Source of the DNA: PCC-7336 sp039817825
Lineage (GTDB): Bacteria; Cyanobacteriota; Cyanobacteriia; Thermostichales; PCC-7336
Direction: 5' to 3'
Length of the DNA stretch: 33,205 nucleotides
Assembly: GCA_039817825.1 (NCBI GenBank)
Contig: JBCBVA010000031.1
Coordinates: forward strand, 1 to 33,205
The notes beneath the pieces were generated by a model. It was not told where the DNA came from and made no database searches. It saw only the letters and a program-made list of their open reading frames with translations. Both the position numbers and the translations under genes were made by a program. Below, in pieces: positions 1 to 9,265 of the stretch (position 1 is the first letter of the stretch; each line of letters starts with the position of its first letter).

Positions 1-2
1 CC

Positions 3-860
3 ATAGCAATCTTTTTCAATCGAAATCTGTTACTGAAAGACGGAGCTAGAATCGAAGTCAATCAGAGTATTCGCACTTCATTAGACATTATTGGAGCAGA
101 CATCCGGCAAGGGGGAGAAAACCTAATCCGCAGAGAATTCCCCGTCATAGAGGTACAGAATAACGGCAGAAATGGAGAAGATGTTCTCATCATTCGAACC
201 GGCTCCTCCCTCGACATCTTGACTGTTTGTACTGATGCCACTAGCGCAAATCTTTTGGTGGCAGATACTACTGCGGGAGGAGCTGTCGATTGTCCTCCCA
301 CGGGCCGTAGCCTCGATCCAGCGGATATTCTGCCAGATAACATTTACAACTGGCAGCAATACCGGTTGCAACAGGTAGCGAATGGTGAAATAGCCGAGGC
401 TTTTATTTTCGATCCGGATACGCGTGACGGCGAATTTTTTAGCTTTACCAATGAAGTTCGAAATCCAAATAATCCGGGGAACGATCCGTCAACCTACTCA
501 ATCCAGAGTTCTTCCGGGAGTTGGTCTGGCAGCTATCAAGCAGCAGGAAATCGTCCGTATATCGCGGTCCTGACAGAACAGCAATATTCAGTAGATAACC
601 AAGGCTTCCTGACTGTGCAGGTCAATGGAGGAGCCGATCGCCGAATGGCATCTAACATTCAAGATTTCGACGTTCGGGTTATTTTACAAGATGGCTCTGA
701 GTTGGATGAATTCGGCGCCAACCTCACTGATGAGTGGTCGAATATACAGTCAGTTGAAGTAACGATATCGGGTGCATCTGAGTTCGCAGCAAATCGCGAA
801 ATTTCCAATTCATTTACATCTAGTTTTTTGCCAAGAAACGTCCTATCTTTTCCTCGATAG
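3..860 (+). CDS. PilW-like type IV minor prepilin, 5' end missing
   Basis: The reading frame is open from the first bases of the window, so the start lies upstream. A later in-frame ATG at 219 is internal, because the residues before it read as protein. The visible N-terminal part contains NQSIRTSLDIIGADIRQGGENLIRR, which is typical of PilW/PulJ-type minor pilins just after the hydrophobic N-terminal helix. The prepilin cleavage site and helix would be just outside the window. The rest is a polar pilin-like domain of about 250 residues with two cysteine-containing segments. The next gene starts 45 nt downstream and is also pilin-like, so the two probably form part of a minor-pilin operon for assembly or priming of type IV pili. 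The family assignment rests on the N-terminal pattern only; the C-terminal domain is not recognised. Confidence 0.7.
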   Translation: MAIFFNRNLLLKDGARIEVNQSIRTSLDIIGADIRQGGENLIRREFPVIEVQNNGRNGEDVLIIRTGSSLDILTVCTDATSANLLVADTTAGGAVDCPPTGRSLDPADILPDNIYNWQQYRLQQVANGEIAEAFIFDPDTRDGEFFSFTNEVRNPNNPGNDPSTYSIQSSSGSWSGSYQAAGNRPYIAVLTEQQYSVDNQGFLTVQVNGGADRRMASNIQDFDVRVILQDGSELDEFGANLTDEWSNIQSVEVTISGASEFAANREISNSFTSSFLPRNVLSFPR

Positions 861-905
861 ATTTCTGTTCGCTAGTCGTCTGCCATTCCCCTATCAGTAA
901 TCGTC

Positions 906-2882
906 ATGTACCGTTCTTCAATTGCTCCCAAACTCGTATTATTTATTGCATCTAATCGACGTCATTCTAGAGGCTATGCCTTAGTTGTTGCAATTGGGAC
1001 GATTGTTGTTCTGTCCACATTGCTGGCGTCCTATTCGGTTGTGACTAAGTTTGAATCGTTAACTGCCAGTAGCTCGCAAGACAGTAGCGCTGGTTTTTAC
1101 GCAGCTGAAGCCGGACTCAATCTGAGGGCAGAAGAAGTTCGAGCGATCTTCGATAATTTTGAAACACCGACAGGAACCCCAGAGGTGCTGGCCGCTGGCG
1201 AACTTCCTTGTCGAACCGGGGTAGGTGGCACGGGTGATTACACTTGCACAACCTATAATTTCCAGGATTTCTCTACTCAAACCGGTCTAACGTTTGTAGG
1301 AACATCGAATATCACGATTGGTGCTGGCGAGCCATTTCAATTTCTAAGTGCTCAAGAATTGCGCTATCTTGCATCTGCAATTGCTTACGAAAACGGAGAC
1401 ATTACGCGACCTCAAGCCATTTTGGGAATGAATTTTCTCAACCGCCGCGTGCCAATGTTCCAATTTATGGCGTTTTACGACAAGGATCTGGAGATCACTC
1501 CAGGTTCTTCCATGACGCTGAATGGCCCCATTCATGCCAACGCAAACGTCTTTCTAAATGCCCAAGGAGATACTCTTAGCATCACCGACCGGTTGACCAT
1601 TGGTCGCTATTCCGACGGAACATTGGGGGAGTTGTATCGACGACGCAAGCATAATACAAACTGCACAGCCAATTCGGTGAATGTCAACGATAGTGGTGGC
1701 ACTCCTGTCGGTTTGAACTGCAGCACCGCTCCAATTGCGGTTCCTGCGGCTCTCAACGATCGCGTCGAGCTAGGTTTTCCAAGACTCGACATCCCACCAG
1801 CAGAAGACTTTGCGGTTGGAGCGAGCAATCCCTATTGGAGTCTGGCCGATCTCAGAATTGCACTGAGAATTAATGGTGCCTCTAGGACCATCGAGGTCAG
1901 AAATCCCGATGAGTCTCTCAACGGAACACTGACTACTATCTTGAGTGGATGCTCTGTAACTTCAAATTCAAACACCTTCTACAACACGCGAGAAGGCCAG
2001 GCGATCGAGATGCTAGATGTTCAAATGCAACCGCTATTGGATTGCATTGATGCCAATAGTGGAGCCTTTGGGTTTCAGTTGGATGACAGCACTCAGGATG
2101 GACTTGTTTTCTACTTCACAGTTGATGGACCGTTATCAGACGCCAGTGCGGCTATACCAGTTGGTACGGTGACCACGAATAACTACGGTGTCCGCCTGAT
2201 AAACGGAAGTACGTTGCAAGGCACCTCGGCTTTAGCAGACACCGTCCAAGGACTCACGGTTGTCACTGACCAAGCTGTTTATATCCAAGGGAACTATAAC
2301 AATCCTGCAGCCGCTTCAGATTGGGTTCCTGCATCTGTCATCTCGGATTCAATGAACATTCTCTCCAATGCATGGAGTGACGATATGAATGACGGAGATG
2401 GCCATAACGACACCTCTGGTTTGGCTTGTACAGGTTCGGACAATGCATCATGTCCTTGGCAAGAGAGGCTGGCAACCAATACAACCATCAATGCGGCGTT
2501 TCTATCGGGTACTTCCTCAACTGGTGGAAGTGAAGGTGGTACAGGTGCAGCCCCGTATAACGGAGGTATGCATAATTTCCCTCGTTTGCACGAAGTTTGG
2601 ACAGGAAATACTTCTTTTCCTTTACCTCCGGCTACACCAGGGCCTGCCGGTGTTAATCAGACTCTCTCAATATTGGGATCTTTCGTGAGTTTGCAGCAAC
2701 CAGATCATGTTGATGGAGCTTGGCTGCAAGGTTCATCAAGCGACCCTATGTGGTACTATCAGCAGCCCGTCAGGAATTGGAGTTTTGAAACCCGCTTCCG
2801 CGATCCCAATACGCTGCCTCCGATGACTCCACAGTTCAACTTCCTGCGGCAGGAATTATTCGTGCGGGACTTTACTCAATAG
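906..2882 (+). CDS. PilX-like minor pilin / large pilus-associated protein
   Basis: This 658-residue protein begins with a short basic leader and then RGYALVVAIGTIVVLSTLLASYS, a hydrophobic helix of about 20 residues, followed by FYAAEAGLNLRAEEVRA. That combination is the PilX N-terminal signature of type IV pilus minor pilins. The body (residues 100-640) is large, rich in Asn, Ser, Thr and Gly, and has few lysines, as expected for an exported surface protein. Cysteines occur in pairs (for example CRTGVGGTGDYTC and CTGSDNASC) that could form disulfides. It follows the PilW-like gene by 45 nt on the same strand. There is no clear Shine-Dalgarno before the ATG. It is far longer than classical PilX (about 200 residues), so the extra domain may be an adhesive or surface module; that is inference. 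Confidence 0.7.
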   Translation: MYRSSIAPKLVLFIASNRRHSRGYALVVAIGTIVVLSTLLASYSVVTKFESLTASSSQDSSAGFYAAEAGLNLRAEEVRAIFDNFETPTGTPEVLAAGELPCRTGVGGTGDYTCTTYNFQDFSTQTGLTFVGTSNITIGAGEPFQFLSAQELRYLASAIAYENGDITRPQAILGMNFLNRRVPMFQFMAFYDKDLEITPGSSMTLNGPIHANANVFLNAQGDTLSITDRLTIGRYSDGTLGELYRRRKHNTNCTANSVNVNDSGGTPVGLNCSTAPIAVPAALNDRVELGFPRLDIPPAEDFAVGASNPYWSLADLRIALRINGASRTIEVRNPDESLNGTLTTILSGCSVTSNSNTFYNTREGQAIEMLDVQMQPLLDCIDANSGAFGFQLDDSTQDGLVFYFTVDGPLSDASAAIPVGTVTTNNYGVRLINGSTLQGTSALADTVQGLTVVTDQAVYIQGNYNNPAAASDWVPASVISDSMNILSNAWSDDMNDGDGHNDTSGLACTGSDNASCPWQERLATNTTINAAFLSGTSSTGGSEGGTGAAPYNGGMHNFPRLHEVWTGNTSFPLPPATPGPAGVNQTLSILGSFVSLQQPDHVDGAWLQGSSSDPMWYYQQPVRNWSFETRFRDPNTLPPMTPQFNFLRQELFVRDFTQ

Positions 2883-3045
2883 CCTGTATCACTTGTGGCG
2901 TTCAGCACTCCGCTATGGAGAATTCCCTATCCATGTTTCCTTGCAGACAACGATTGTAGCTGTCTCTAAGCACTAGAACTTACAGCGGATTGATATAACT
3001 ATTGCGCAGCCTGACATTCTGTCTTCAGATCAGCACGCTTATCCG

Positions 3046-3096
3046 AAGCACTACCTATGGCGTTTGTAGTCATTGGACATACCATGGGTAGTGCTT
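3046..3096 (+). other. Long hairpin just upstream of the helicase gene
   Basis: Positions 3046-3060 pair with 3082-3096 over 15 consecutive base pairs (one G-U), leaving a 21-nt loop. The hairpin ends 16 nt before the GTG start of the helicase gene. There is no T-run after the stem, so a simple intrinsic terminator is unlikely. It could be a leader structure, a mobile-element remnant or a terminator for the pilin genes. Confidence 0.5.
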
Positions 3097-3112
3097 ATGG
3101 TGTTGAGGGGCT

Positions 3113-4639
3113 GTGGAGTTTAAGCTTAGGAACTACCAACAACGGCTGTTCGATCGCGTCTTAACCCGCTGGCAGCAAGGTCAGCAACGATTGATGGTGC
3201 AGCTCCCCACCGGGGGAGGCAAGACGATCTTGTTTGGGGCCATTGCCCGCGAATTATTGCCCCGAGGCCAAACCATCGTCATCTTGGCCCATCGGGAAGA
3301 GCTACTAACCCAAGCGGCGGAGAAAGTTGCCAATGTCACCGGAGCCGCCGTTGGCATCGTCAAAGCCGGATATCCTCCAAAACTCGATGCCCCCATTCAA
3401 GTGGCTAGCGTCCAGACCCTGGCTCGGCGCCCTGGATACCTGAACAACGTTGGCCTAGTCGTCGTAGACGAGGCCCACCACACCAACGCCACCAGCTACC
3501 GAAAGATCTTGGCAGAATTCCACGATGCCTTACATCTAGGCGTCACAGCAACGCCAATTCGCACCGATGGCAGCGGTTTTGAAGAGCTATTTCAAGAAAT
3601 GATCGCTGGCCCCACAGTCTCCGAACTGGTGGAATCGGGATTTCTTTGTCCTCTCAAGCTGTATGCCGACCCGCAACCCATGAAAACGCGGGGGGCTCGC
3701 ACAACCGGAGGAGATTTCAACCCTGCTGACTTGCTGAAGCTGAATGGAGAGAAAGGACTATCCGGCAATCTTGTCTCCATGTGGAAGCGCTACGCTCGCG
3801 ACAAGCGCACGGTCGTCTTTGCCATTAACGTAGCCCACTCAGAAGCGATCGCCGCTCGATTCAACCAGCAGGGAATATCTGCCGAACACCTTGATGGCAA
3901 TATTCCGGCCCCCGAACGACGGGCCATACTAGAGCGCTTCTCCAGCGGGAAAACCCTGGTGCTGGTCAACTGCAATCTGGTGTCCGAAGGGTTCGACCTA
4001 CCGGCCATTGAAGCAGTTCAAATTGCCCGACCGACACAGTCACTCGCGTTATGGTTGCAACAAATTGGGCGCGCACTGCGCATTCATCCAGGCAAAGAAG
4101 AAGCGATCGCGATCGACCACACACGTAACTGGCTGCTGCATGGCTTACCCACTCAACCCCGCATTTGGTCGCTAGACGGGGTACGCACCGACGACCCACC
4201 CACAACCCATTGCCCTGACTGCAGCTTTGTATTCGAAACTCTGCGCCATCGCTTCAACCCTGGGTTCCTGCAATGTCCCAACTGCCAAAAGCTGATTCCC
4301 AATGACGACACCTCTCTCTTTCCCGCCGCCACCGTCAAAGTGGAGCGCAAGCCCTTCGAGCTGCCGGAGGAATCTCATTACGAGCTGGAAGAAGTCAGCC
4401 CCGCTGTATTGAAACTCGCCAGCGAATTATTGCACCTACAAGAACTGATCGCCCAGAAAGACGCCCACGGACGCAGCCGCGAATGGGTGGTTTATCATTT
4501 AGCCGAAATCAATCCGGATTTAGAAACTTGGGAAGCCTGTGCACGCGAACTCGGGTATTCGCAGGAATGGGCTGCAGGGCAATATCGCGATCGGCAGGCA
4601 CTTGTGCAGGCACTGGAGTACAAACCGAAGGTTGCTTAA
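3113..4639 (+). CDS. Superfamily 2 DEAH-type helicase with C-terminal Cys4 motif
   Basis: An SF2 ATP-dependent helicase of 508 residues. Motif I is LPTGGGKT near residue 33, motif II is VVVDEAHH near 118, motif III is GVTATP near 143, and motif VI is QQIGRALRIHPGK near 320. This is the SSL2/type III restriction-like helicase layout. After the helicase core there is CPDC...CPNC (about residues 365-393), a probable zinc-binding knuckle, then an acidic-basic C-terminal tail ending in a short helical region. The chosen start is a GTG at 3113, preceded closely by GAGGGG (3105-3110). No restriction or methylase gene lies nearby, so a defence role is not supported by context. It is more likely a housekeeping DNA or RNA helicase of unknown target. 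Confidence 0.85.
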   Translation: MEFKLRNYQQRLFDRVLTRWQQGQQRLMVQLPTGGGKTILFGAIARELLPRGQTIVILAHREELLTQAAEKVANVTGAAVGIVKAGYPPKLDAPIQVASVQTLARRPGYLNNVGLVVVDEAHHTNATSYRKILAEFHDALHLGVTATPIRTDGSGFEELFQEMIAGPTVSELVESGFLCPLKLYADPQPMKTRGARTTGGDFNPADLLKLNGEKGLSGNLVSMWKRYARDKRTVVFAINVAHSEAIAARFNQQGISAEHLDGNIPAPERRAILERFSSGKTLVLVNCNLVSEGFDLPAIEAVQIARPTQSLALWLQQIGRALRIHPGKEEAIAIDHTRNWLLHGLPTQPRIWSLDGVRTDDPPTTHCPDCSFVFETLRHRFNPGFLQCPNCQKLIPNDDTSLFPAATVKVERKPFELPEESHYELEEVSPAVLKLASELLHLQELIAQKDAHGRSREWVVYHLAEINPDLETWEACARELGYSQEWAAGQYRDRQALVQALEYKPKVA

Positions 4640-4721
4640 CGACTCGCCTACAAATCCAGAAATTGAATAGAGAAATGGGGTGCTGCTGAGACAGACTGCC
4701 TTTATTCTGGTTAATGTATCT

Positions 4722-4794
<73 letters not shown>

Positions 4795-4931
4795 TTGTGT
4801 CTGAAACAGTCTCTGATTAGAGAACCTGCCATAGCGTATTGCGTCGCCCCATCAGACCGCTCGACGGCTGGGAATTGTCCTACAGACTGCATTCACAGCA
4901 ACAGCTGAAACCTACGGAGTGGAATAGACGA

Positions 4932-6332
4932 CTACTCAACCCCCATCGAAGACAATGCACGGGATTGCGAACTTGGAGTCACGAGAGCATGTCCGTCAAT
5001 CAACCGCGCCCGACGACCGCCCAATCCCATCGCCTGCAGCATCAGCCAACGCTTGAAGGGAGGTACAAACCTGAGACCGATCAACCCCAACCGGCGCAAC
5101 CACTGCAGGGGCCAAATCCGGTTGGAAAACAGTCGATTGGCCAAATCAGTCACCAACAAAACAGCCCAGTTATTGCCCTTTCTCCAACGCTCGTAGCGGC
5201 GCAGTACGCCCAGAGAACCGATATCTTCCCCGTTGGCGTCAGCATCCACCAACACCTGTGCCAATACCGCCACATCGCGCATCCCCAAGTTAACCCCTTG
5301 CCCGCCGACGGGATGGGTAGAGTGGGCGGCGTCACCAATTAAGGCAAACCGAGATTGGACAAACCAAGAACTGAGCGATCGCTGTGGAGAGTAGCAGGCT
5401 CTGGGAGTTGCGGATAGGACCTGACCCAACTGCTCGCCAAACCACAGAGACAGTTCTGCAATAAAGTCGCAATCGGGTAGAGACATCAAGCGGTCGCGAT
5501 CGCTCTCTGGCACCGTCCACACTACACAACTGCGATGGGACTCTGACCTCCCGCCTATATCGTGCATGGGCAAGATGGCAAAGGGACCAATGGGTTGAAA
5601 GCGCTCGTAAGCTGTTTGCTGGTGGGGGTGTTCGGTTTCCACCGTTGTGACAATGCAAGCTTGGTCGTATCCCCAACAATTGACGGGAATATTTGCCCGA
5701 CGCCGCAGGGGAGATCGGGAGCCATCAGCAGCGATCAGAACCTTGGCTCGCCGCCATTCAAGAGGGGTTGAGTCAGGGTCACCTGAAGCTGATGTCATAG
5801 CAGCCAGCGCCACATTGACGCCGTCGCGATCGCTAGCCACCTCCATTACCTGAGTGGAGAATCGCAGGGAAACATTGTCGCAAGTTTGCAGAAACGCGAT
5901 CGTCGCCGATTGGGTGACATAGTTGGGCACGATATACCCTAATGCTTCCGCGCCAATATCCTGCCGCCGCAAGTGAGCGGCATGGGGAAAATCACTGTCC
6001 GACACGCGAATTTGATGAATGGGGGACACCCCCATCGCCTGCATAGCGGGCCACAATCCGAGGCCGCGAAACATCTGCACGGTGCCCAAGGCCAGCGCAC
6101 TAGCCCGACCATCTGCCCCCTGCTCCACCACTCCCGATTGCTGCAGTTGTAGAGGGCGACGTTCGACTACAGCCACTTGCAACCCCGTATTTCCTAACGC
6201 TGCAGCTAGGGTCAACCCCACCATGCCCCCTCCCACGATTAAGACATCTAGATCTGGGTTGCTACCCGAAGGGGATTGAGCAGGAGGGGAATCACTAGCG
6301 TAGGAAACAGAAAAAGGTGCGTGCAAGGGCAT
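4932..6332 (-). CDS. UbiH/COQ6-family FAD-dependent hydroxylase
   Basis: A flavoprotein monooxygenase that would hydroxylate an aromatic or quinone-like ring using FAD, NAD(P)H and O2. The N-terminal Rossmann motif is VLIVGGGMVGLTLAAAL, the middle DG-type motif is AADGSRSPLRRR, and the second FAD motif is FALIGDAAHSTHPVGGQGVNLGMRD. These three together define the UbiH/VisC/COQ6 group. I chose the ATG at 6330-6332 (MPLHAPFSV...). The frame stays open upstream for 39 codons, but that extension is poor in family features. The actual substrate in a cyanobacterium is uncertain; a role in prenylquinone or another ring hydroxylation is inference. The next gene upstream on the same strand, another FAD enzyme, ends 136 nt before this start, so they could be co-expressed. 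Confidence 0.85.
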   Translation of the reverse strand: MPLHAPFSVSYASDSPPAQSPSGSNPDLDVLIVGGGMVGLTLAAALGNTGLQVAVVERRPLQLQQSGVVEQGADGRASALALGTVQMFRGLGLWPAMQAMGVSPIHQIRVSDSDFPHAAHLRRQDIGAEALGYIVPNYVTQSATIAFLQTCDNVSLRFSTQVMEVASDRDGVNVALAAMTSASGDPDSTPLEWRRAKVLIAADGSRSPLRRRANIPVNCWGYDQACIVTTVETEHPHQQTAYERFQPIGPFAILPMHDIGGRSESHRSCVVWTVPESDRDRLMSLPDCDFIAELSLWFGEQLGQVLSATPRACYSPQRSLSSWFVQSRFALIGDAAHSTHPVGGQGVNLGMRDVAVLAQVLVDADANGEDIGSLGVLRRYERWRKGNNWAVLLVTDLANRLFSNRIWPLQWLRRLGLIGLRFVPPFKRWLMLQAMGLGGRRARLIDGHALVTPSSQSRALSSMGVE

Positions 6333-6468
6333 GTCTACGAGACGAAACAGACAGTGAATAAAATCTAGATTGCTAAAAACTGTTAAGTTGTTTGCTCTCA
6401 GTTTAGCAAGCGAATATCGTCTGCCCGATCTGAGTTCTATAAGCCTCACCCCATCCCCAGTACCACTA

Positions 6469-7554
6469 TCAGCTTGTTCGCAGGGAGTCCAGCATGGCCA
6501 GACCCCTCACTGCCGCGTCCTCTCCAGAAATAAATGCCCCTTCCACCTTAGGGCCAGCGCACCAATCTCCGGCACAAATCAACGGCAACACCCGATCGCC
6601 CGCCGGAACCGCCATCCCCAAACTAGCCATTCCCACCGTTTCCACTGGTAAGGAATACCTCCATCGGTGCACCTGAATCCAGTCCGGAGTCGCTAACCAA
6701 TCTCCCAATCGCTCGGCAGCGCGCTCTATCAGTAACCGACCGGCTGCCTGCAATTCATCGCGCTCGCTCTCTAGATACGACTCCGCAAACTGCGGCGTTG
6801 AATGCACCACGACTATGGGGGATGAGGTATTAGCGCCTTGCCGCGATCGCTTACTGCTGTCCAAACTGACCCACACTACTCGGTCATCTCCCTGACACTT
6901 CACCCCCCTCCAGGACGGAGTGAGAGCCTCCGAGCCGTATCCCGCCATCACAGCTATACAGGGTACGTATTGAGCCGAACTGAGGGGGGCATGGAGCGGA
7001 TAGTCTGCTGTTAGCCAGTCTCCCAGCAGAGCCAAAATTTGAGGAGCCGGTAGAGCAATCACCAGACTGCGAGCCCAAAAACGACGGTCATCATCAGCCG
7101 TCACCTGCCACCCGCCGGCTGTGGCCTGTACGGCAGATACCCTCGTCTGCATCACAACATTTAGCGAGGTACACATCTGTTTGACAACAGCAGTCATCCC
7201 TTCTGGGCAGCAATACCGAGGGACCCGATCGTCGTAGTCCCCCTCGTGCAATCCCGTATCGTCCAATACGTGAATGTGGCGGGTCCATTCCGCCATCGTG
7301 CCTAGCTTTAGTTGCCGATCGACAAACTGGCGAAAGCGATCGCCTTTTACCGTAATGTACTGGGCTCCGTGATCGGCGATCGTTTCTTCTGCATCCAGAG
7401 AGACTCGCCGCGTGGACATGCGTCCGCCGACCCCGCGAGACTTCTCCAGGATGACCACGTCCAATCCAGCTTTGGCTAAATTTTGCGCACATCGTGCCCC
7501 CGCCATTCCTGCTCCTATCACAACGGTGTCGTACACGTGGGAAGGAGAAAACAT
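6469..7554 (-). CDS. Renalase-like FAD/NAD(P)-dependent oxidoreductase
   Basis: The N-terminus reads YDTVVIGAGMAGARCAQNLAKAGLDVVILEKSRGVGGRMSTRR. This is a GxGxxG dinucleotide site followed by the Glu that binds ribose and the GGRMSTRR motif of the amine-oxidase/renalase group. The C-terminus LPLICAGDWCAGPKVEGAFISGEDAA is the second FAD contact typical of this family. The length of about 361 residues fits. I chose the ATG at 7552-7554. An extension of 18 codons begins with TTG and adds nothing family-like. It precedes the UbiH-family gene on the same strand. The substrate is not deducible. Confidence 0.8.
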   Translation of the reverse strand: MFSPSHVYDTVVIGAGMAGARCAQNLAKAGLDVVILEKSRGVGGRMSTRRVSLDAEETIADHGAQYITVKGDRFRQFVDRQLKLGTMAEWTRHIHVLDDTGLHEGDYDDRVPRYCCPEGMTAVVKQMCTSLNVVMQTRVSAVQATAGGWQVTADDDRRFWARSLVIALPAPQILALLGDWLTADYPLHAPLSSAQYVPCIAVMAGYGSEALTPSWRGVKCQGDDRVVWVSLDSSKRSRQGANTSSPIVVVHSTPQFAESYLESERDELQAAGRLLIERAAERLGDWLATPDWIQVHRWRYSLPVETVGMASLGMAVPAGDRVLPLICAGDWCAGPKVEGAFISGEDAAVRGLAMLDSLRTS

Positions 7555-7608
7555 AGGAGCGCCACAGGCAACAGACTCACAGTCAAACTCTACACAGTCT
7601 GGATACAA

Positions 7609-7986
7609 ATGCCACTCAATCAGATACGTTAGCCGATCTGACTAGAATGCAGCCCTGACTCTTGGACGTAGTTCAAGACAAGAGTGTAAGGGTTAGAGCA
7701 TGTAGGGATTAGACCGGACCAATTGCTGTCGTGGGATTTGGCTTGGGAGAGCGTTACCTCTCATCCAAGCTGTAAAGCTAACGCTGTAACATTGAGACCT
7801 GCAGAGATGATGCTGACGGCGACAACCGAGCTATCTGCCCCCTAGTCGGTTCCCTCTGCAGGCAGTAGCCTGTGGCAGTCTGAATCAGAATGTTGCGTGG
7901 CAAGTGCGGCATTGCAGATTGTCATCCTGTTTTTCACCGCTTCAACCATTCTGTCCCCTTGCGATCGCTCTGGAGATATGTAGCTT
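7609..7986. other. Gene-free stretch with strong hairpins (7742-7862)
   Basis: No convincing coding region. Two hairpins stand out. In the first, 7742-7751 pairs with 7758-7769 (10 bp with a 2-nt bulge and a 6-nt loop). In the second, 7798-7806 pairs perfectly with 7854-7862 and encloses an inner stem 7824-7829/7846-7851. AGCGTT (7750-7755) and AACGCT (7780-7785) could form an alternative pairing that competes with the first hairpin. The stretch is flanked by divergent genes (minus-strand flavoprotein and plus-strand LapA-like gene), so it must also hold their promoters. It could be a leader or a small RNA, but no promoter or terminator is convincing. Confidence 0.35.
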
Positions 7987-8223
7987 ATGCGCTTTCTGCA
8001 AATGCTGATTGGCTGTTTGGCCTTGTTGATGGCTACGGTCTTTGCGGGTCAAAACACGGCAACTGTTGCCCTCAGACTGTTTCGATTAAACTCTGTCGAG
8101 TTACCCCTCGGTCTAGTGCTGGTTGTTGCTGTTGTCTTGGGAATTTGGAGTTCTATGATTTTTGCTGGTGTTTTCTCCAAGCGTCGCCGTCCTGTCCAAT
8201 CGGCGTTTAAATCATTCCGCTGA
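7987..8223 (+). CDS. LapA-like (DUF1049) small membrane protein
   Basis: A 78-residue protein with two hydrophobic segments, about residues 3-20 (LQMLIGCLALLMATVFAG) and 37-60 (LPLGLVLVVAVVLGIWSSMIFAG). Between them lies a short soluble stretch with NTATVALRLF, and it ends in a basic tail KRRRP. This is the layout of LapA/DUF1049 proteins of the inner membrane, linked in Gammaproteobacteria to lipopolysaccharide assembly. Its role in cyanobacteria is not settled. GGAG at 7972-7975 is a plausible ribosome-binding site. The gene is convergent with the CysQ-type gene. Confidence 0.75.
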   Translation: MRFLQMLIGCLALLMATVFAGQNTATVALRLFRLNSVELPLGLVLVVAVVLGIWSSMIFAGVFSKRRRPVQSAFKSFR

Positions 8224-8233
8224 CATTTGAAAA

Positions 8234-8262
8234 CCCCGCCTCACCTTGGACGTGGAGCGGGG
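8234..8262. terminator. Candidate terminator between convergent genes
   Basis: CCCCGC (8234-8239) pairs with GCGGGG (8257-8262), and a short T-run follows (TTTTT at 8273-8277). It lies between the stop of the LapA-like gene and the stop of the convergent CysQ-type gene. The loop is rather long (17 nt), so confidence is modest. Confidence 0.4.
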
Positions 8263-8321
8263 GCCTGAAGTGTTTTTGAGCTACTGGCCGCTCTGAGGAG
8301 CGATCGGCAGGTATATATGCT

Positions 8322-9146
8322 TTAAGCGACGTAGTCTTTCCAATTCAAACCAGACGCATCGCTCACAACGAAGAATGGATTGAGCAGATTCTCTTTGTTG
8401 TACTGCAGAGGCTCGCCCTCCATATTGCACACGCTTCCACCAGCTTGCAGAACTACGGCATGAGCAGCAGCAGTATCCCATTCCATAGTGGGGCCGAAGC
8501 GAGGGTAGAGTTGCGCTTCGCCAGACGCCACCAAACACAGTTTGAGGGAACTACCGGCAGACACTTTGTTGAGCGGCCCGGTGGCCGACTCTAGTTTTTC
8601 GAGGAAGGCTACAGTTTCAGGCCCAGCGTGGGAACGACTGGCCACTACAGTCACCGCATCAAGCCCCTCGTGAGTCTTACTCACCGTCATGGGCTCAGCC
8701 TCGGCATCTCCGCTTTGTTTAAAGGCTCCTGCCCCCTCGGCTCCCCAATAAGTTGTCGTGCGAGCCGGAGCGTGAACCACTCCCATGACCGGCTTACTGC
8801 CGTCAATCAGCGCAATATTGACGGTGAACTCGCCGTTGCGCTTAATAAATTCTTTGGTGCCGTCTATCGGGTCTACCAGCCAGAAGCGAGACCAGCCCGA
8901 GCGCTCCGCATACTCGGTCAGCTTGGCCTCTTCCGACAAAATGGGGATATCGGGGGCTAACTCCTTCAACCCTGCGGTGATGACATCGTTGGAGAGCAAA
9001 TCAGCCTTCGTTAGGGGGGAGTTATCGTCTTTTTTCGAGATGCCAAAATCTTGGCTTTCATCGGTGTAGATGGTCATGATCGCATCGCCCGCCTGCTTGG
9101 CAATTTTGATGATGCCTGGCAATAGCGCGTTCAAATCGGAGGTCAT
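8322..9146 (-). CDS. cysQ: CysQ-type 3'(2'),5'-bisphosphate nucleotidase
   Basis: Member of the inositol monophosphatase/FIG superfamily. The metal-binding motifs are visible: SEEAK near residue 71, WLVDPIDGTKEF near 89 and WDTAAAHAVV near 221. The GTKEF version of the second motif, rather than GTxNF, together with the 274-residue length points to CysQ. CysQ removes phosphate from 3'-phosphoadenosine 5'-phosphate during sulfate assimilation. Inositol phosphatase activity cannot be excluded. The start is ATG at 9144-9146, and TCGGAGG-like sequence is absent upstream on the coding strand. An upstream short frame ends in an ATGA overlap with this start (see the separate entry). Confidence 0.85.
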   Translation of the reverse strand: MTSDLNALLPGIIKIAKQAGDAIMTIYTDESQDFGISKKDDNSPLTKADLLSNDVITAGLKELAPDIPILSEEAKLTEYAERSGWSRFWLVDPIDGTKEFIKRNGEFTVNIALIDGSKPVMGVVHAPARTTTYWGAEGAGAFKQSGDAEAEPMTVSKTHEGLDAVTVVASRSHAGPETVAFLEKLESATGPLNKVSAGSSLKLCLVASGEAQLYPRFGPTMEWDTAAAHAVVLQAGGSVCNMEGEPLQYNKENLLNPFFVVSDASGLNWKDYVA

Positions 9147-9265
9147 ACTCGCTCCCCGGTGAGGTTAGTCGATAGGTTATCCGTGACAGTCAGGGTATCA
9201 ATAACGGCGAAACTACCTACCTGGCGTTCGGTAATTACGGGGTTCTCGGTACCCGGATTGGACAC
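9143..9265 (-). CDS. Possible short ORF or gene remnant overlapping cysQ start
   Basis: On the minus strand an open frame ends with TGA inside ATGA, shared with the cysQ start codon. The conceptual product includes VSNPGTENPVITERQVGSF and AVIDTLTVTDNLSTN, which has an ordinary protein-like composition. The only reasonable in-frame start is a GTG at 9265. The frame stays open upstream to about 9317, where a TAG closes it. It could be the 3' end of a decayed gene once translationally coupled to cysQ, or chance. No family recognised. Confidence 0.2.
   Translation of the reverse strand: MSNPGTENPVITERQVGSFAVIDTLTVTDNLSTNLTGERV

Noticed and set aside
3113..4639. Restriction-modification or phage-defence system
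   Set aside because: The helicase has type III-like motifs, but no methylase, nuclease or other defence gene is adjacent.
4839..5342. 167-residue plus-strand ORF after tRNA-Arg
   Set aside because: Mostly antisense to the UbiH-family gene; Gln/Pro/His-rich shadow.
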